The translations under genes and the position numbers were made by a program. 64,000 nt of DNA from Agathobaculum sp. NTUH-O15-33 (GTDB lineage Bacteria; Bacillota; Clostridia; Oscillospirales; Butyricicoccaceae), in contig NZ_CP136187.1 in assembly GCF_033193315.1 (NCBI RefSeq), positions 3,293,501 to 3,357,500 on the forward strand, read 5' to 3'. The notes under the pieces are model-generated. The model saw only the letters and a program-made list of their open reading frames with translations, did no database searches and was not told the DNA's origin. Numbering within the stretch: position 1 is the first letter of the stretch; the number at the start of each line of letters is the position of its first letter. Below are positions 63,370-64,000 of this stretch, piece after piece.

Positions 63370-64000
63370 ATGAAAACAGTCGGCATGATCGGTCTTGGCA
63401 ACATGGGCATGGGCATGGCCAAAAACCTGATAAAAAAGGGGTTTCCCGTCAAGGGCTTTGATGTATTCGCCCCCAAGCTGGACGAATTCCGCGAGGCAGG
63501 AGGCCAGCCTTGCGCCAACCCGGCGGAGGTGGGCCACGACGCGGATGTTGTATTCGTCATGGTGCTCAACGGCCAGCAGGCGCTTGACGTCGCGTTTGGC
63601 GAAAACGGACTTGTGCAAACAATGCGCCCCGGCTCGGTCTACTTCCTAACCTCCACCATCGGTCTGGGGTATGCAAAAAAACTGCACGAGGGCCTTGCGG
63701 CAAAAGGCATTGAAATGATCGACTGCGCGGTCTCCGGCGGCCTGCCGGGCGCGCAGAACGGCACGCTCACGCTGATGGCGGCCGGAAAAAAACCGGTTTA
63801 CGAAAGCTGTGCCGATGTCATGGACGCGATCGCGACCAATCCCAACCACGTGGGAGAAGAGCCCGGTCAGGGGCAGGTCGTCAAGGCATGCCTGCAAGCG
63901 CTGGTCGGCGCGCAGTACACCGCGATCTTTGAATTGATGGTCATGGGCTGCAAGGCAGGCGTGGACCCGCAGGTGCTGCAAAACGTGATCAGTACCTCGG
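63370..64000 (+). CDS. Beta-hydroxyacid dehydrogenase (3-HIBADH family), partial
   Basis: 210 residues seen from the ATG at 63370, running off the right edge; full members are about 290. Rossmann loop VGMIGLGNMGMGMAKNL, substrate motif CAVSGGLPGAQNGTLTLM, and the catalytic Lys in PGQGQVVKACLQ. Family members reduce or oxidise tartronate semialdehyde, 3-hydroxyisobutyrate or L-threonate. Position after the TIM-barrel isomerase favours a sugar-acid role. Confidence 0.88.
   Translation, partial: MKTVGMIGLGNMGMGMAKNLIKKGFPVKGFDVFAPKLDEFREAGGQPCANPAEVGHDADVVFVMVLNGQQALDVAFGENGLVQTMRPGSVYFLTSTIGLGYAKKLHEGLAAKGIEMIDCAVSGGLPGAQNGTLTLMAAGKKPVYESCADVMDAIATNPNHVGEEPGQGQVVKACLQALVGAQYTAIFELMVMGCKAGVDPQVLQNVISTS

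Noticed and set aside
62241..63569. 442-codon open frame opposite the TIM-barrel isomerase
   Set aside because: Shadow of the isomerase and the dehydrogenase start; low-complexity His/Val/Arg composition.

Overview
The window reads as a Gram-positive, low-redundancy Clostridia chromosome, probably of the Oscillospirales (Agathobaculum/Butyricicoccus-like). The evidence is an ECF transporter operon with truA, a CarD-family regulator, DUF5711, CvpA and DUF4179 proteins, a ClpE-like ATPase, pyruvate phosphate dikinase, SLH surface proteins, strong GGAGG ribosome sites and a GC-rich core. The genus is an inference. Composition, judged by eye, splits at about 33 kb: the left part is AT-richer and patchy (lowest about 7.3-18.4 kb), the right part is uniformly GC-rich.

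Left part, accessory (1-33 kb). 1-2.6 kb: a repressor-type divergent control region with a ClpX-like unfoldase, a GIY-YIG-like protein and a partial gene on the minus strand, facing a small HTH gene. 2.6-5.5 kb: an XRE regulator divergent from three surface or membrane genes, the last an SLH protein with a frameshift. 5.6-7.1 kb: relics of a mobile element. 7.3-12.6 kb: a giant SLH-anchored secreted protein with two complete arylsulfotransferase domains. 12.9-32.9 kb: one long minus-strand operon starting with a serine recombinase. It continues rfbA, rfbC, rfbB, GT2, rfbD (dTDP-L-rhamnose), an ABC glycan exporter, a very large methyltransferase/coiled-coil/GT2/GT4 enzyme, hddA, gmhA, hddC-gmhB (GDP-D-glycero-D-manno-heptose), and then lipid-linked sugar, GNAT and deacetylase genes. 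The set fits an L-rhamnose/D,D-heptose S-layer or cell-wall glycan exported by an ABC transporter.

Middle (33.4-34.3 kb): a five-gene minus-strand tRNA operon (Gly, Arg, His, Gln, Lys) with its own promoter and terminator. Two copies of a structured ~116-bp unit sit in its spacers. They are flanked by repeated tRNA 3' ends and their stems covary.

Right part, core-like (34.3-64 kb): an AraC-regulated sugar catabolic operon (TIM-barrel isomerase, Gfo/Idh dehydrogenase, sodium symporter), carD with a terminator in its leader, a methyltransferase, ecfA1-ecfA2-ecfT-truA, DUF5711-cvpA-clpE-like, an ECF sigma factor with a DUF4179 membrane protein, a TRAP transporter, glycogen debranching, YjbQ, a second rfbA-like gene, a small XRE-controlled pair, ppdK, and a TIM-barrel isomerase plus a beta-hydroxyacid dehydrogenase running off the right edge. 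Three kinds of palindromic intergenic element are present.

Caution: five otherwise healthy genes, including ppdK, are broken by one-step indels in short A/T runs or a TC repeat. That pattern points first to base-calling error, with phase variation as the alternative for the surface-glycan genes.
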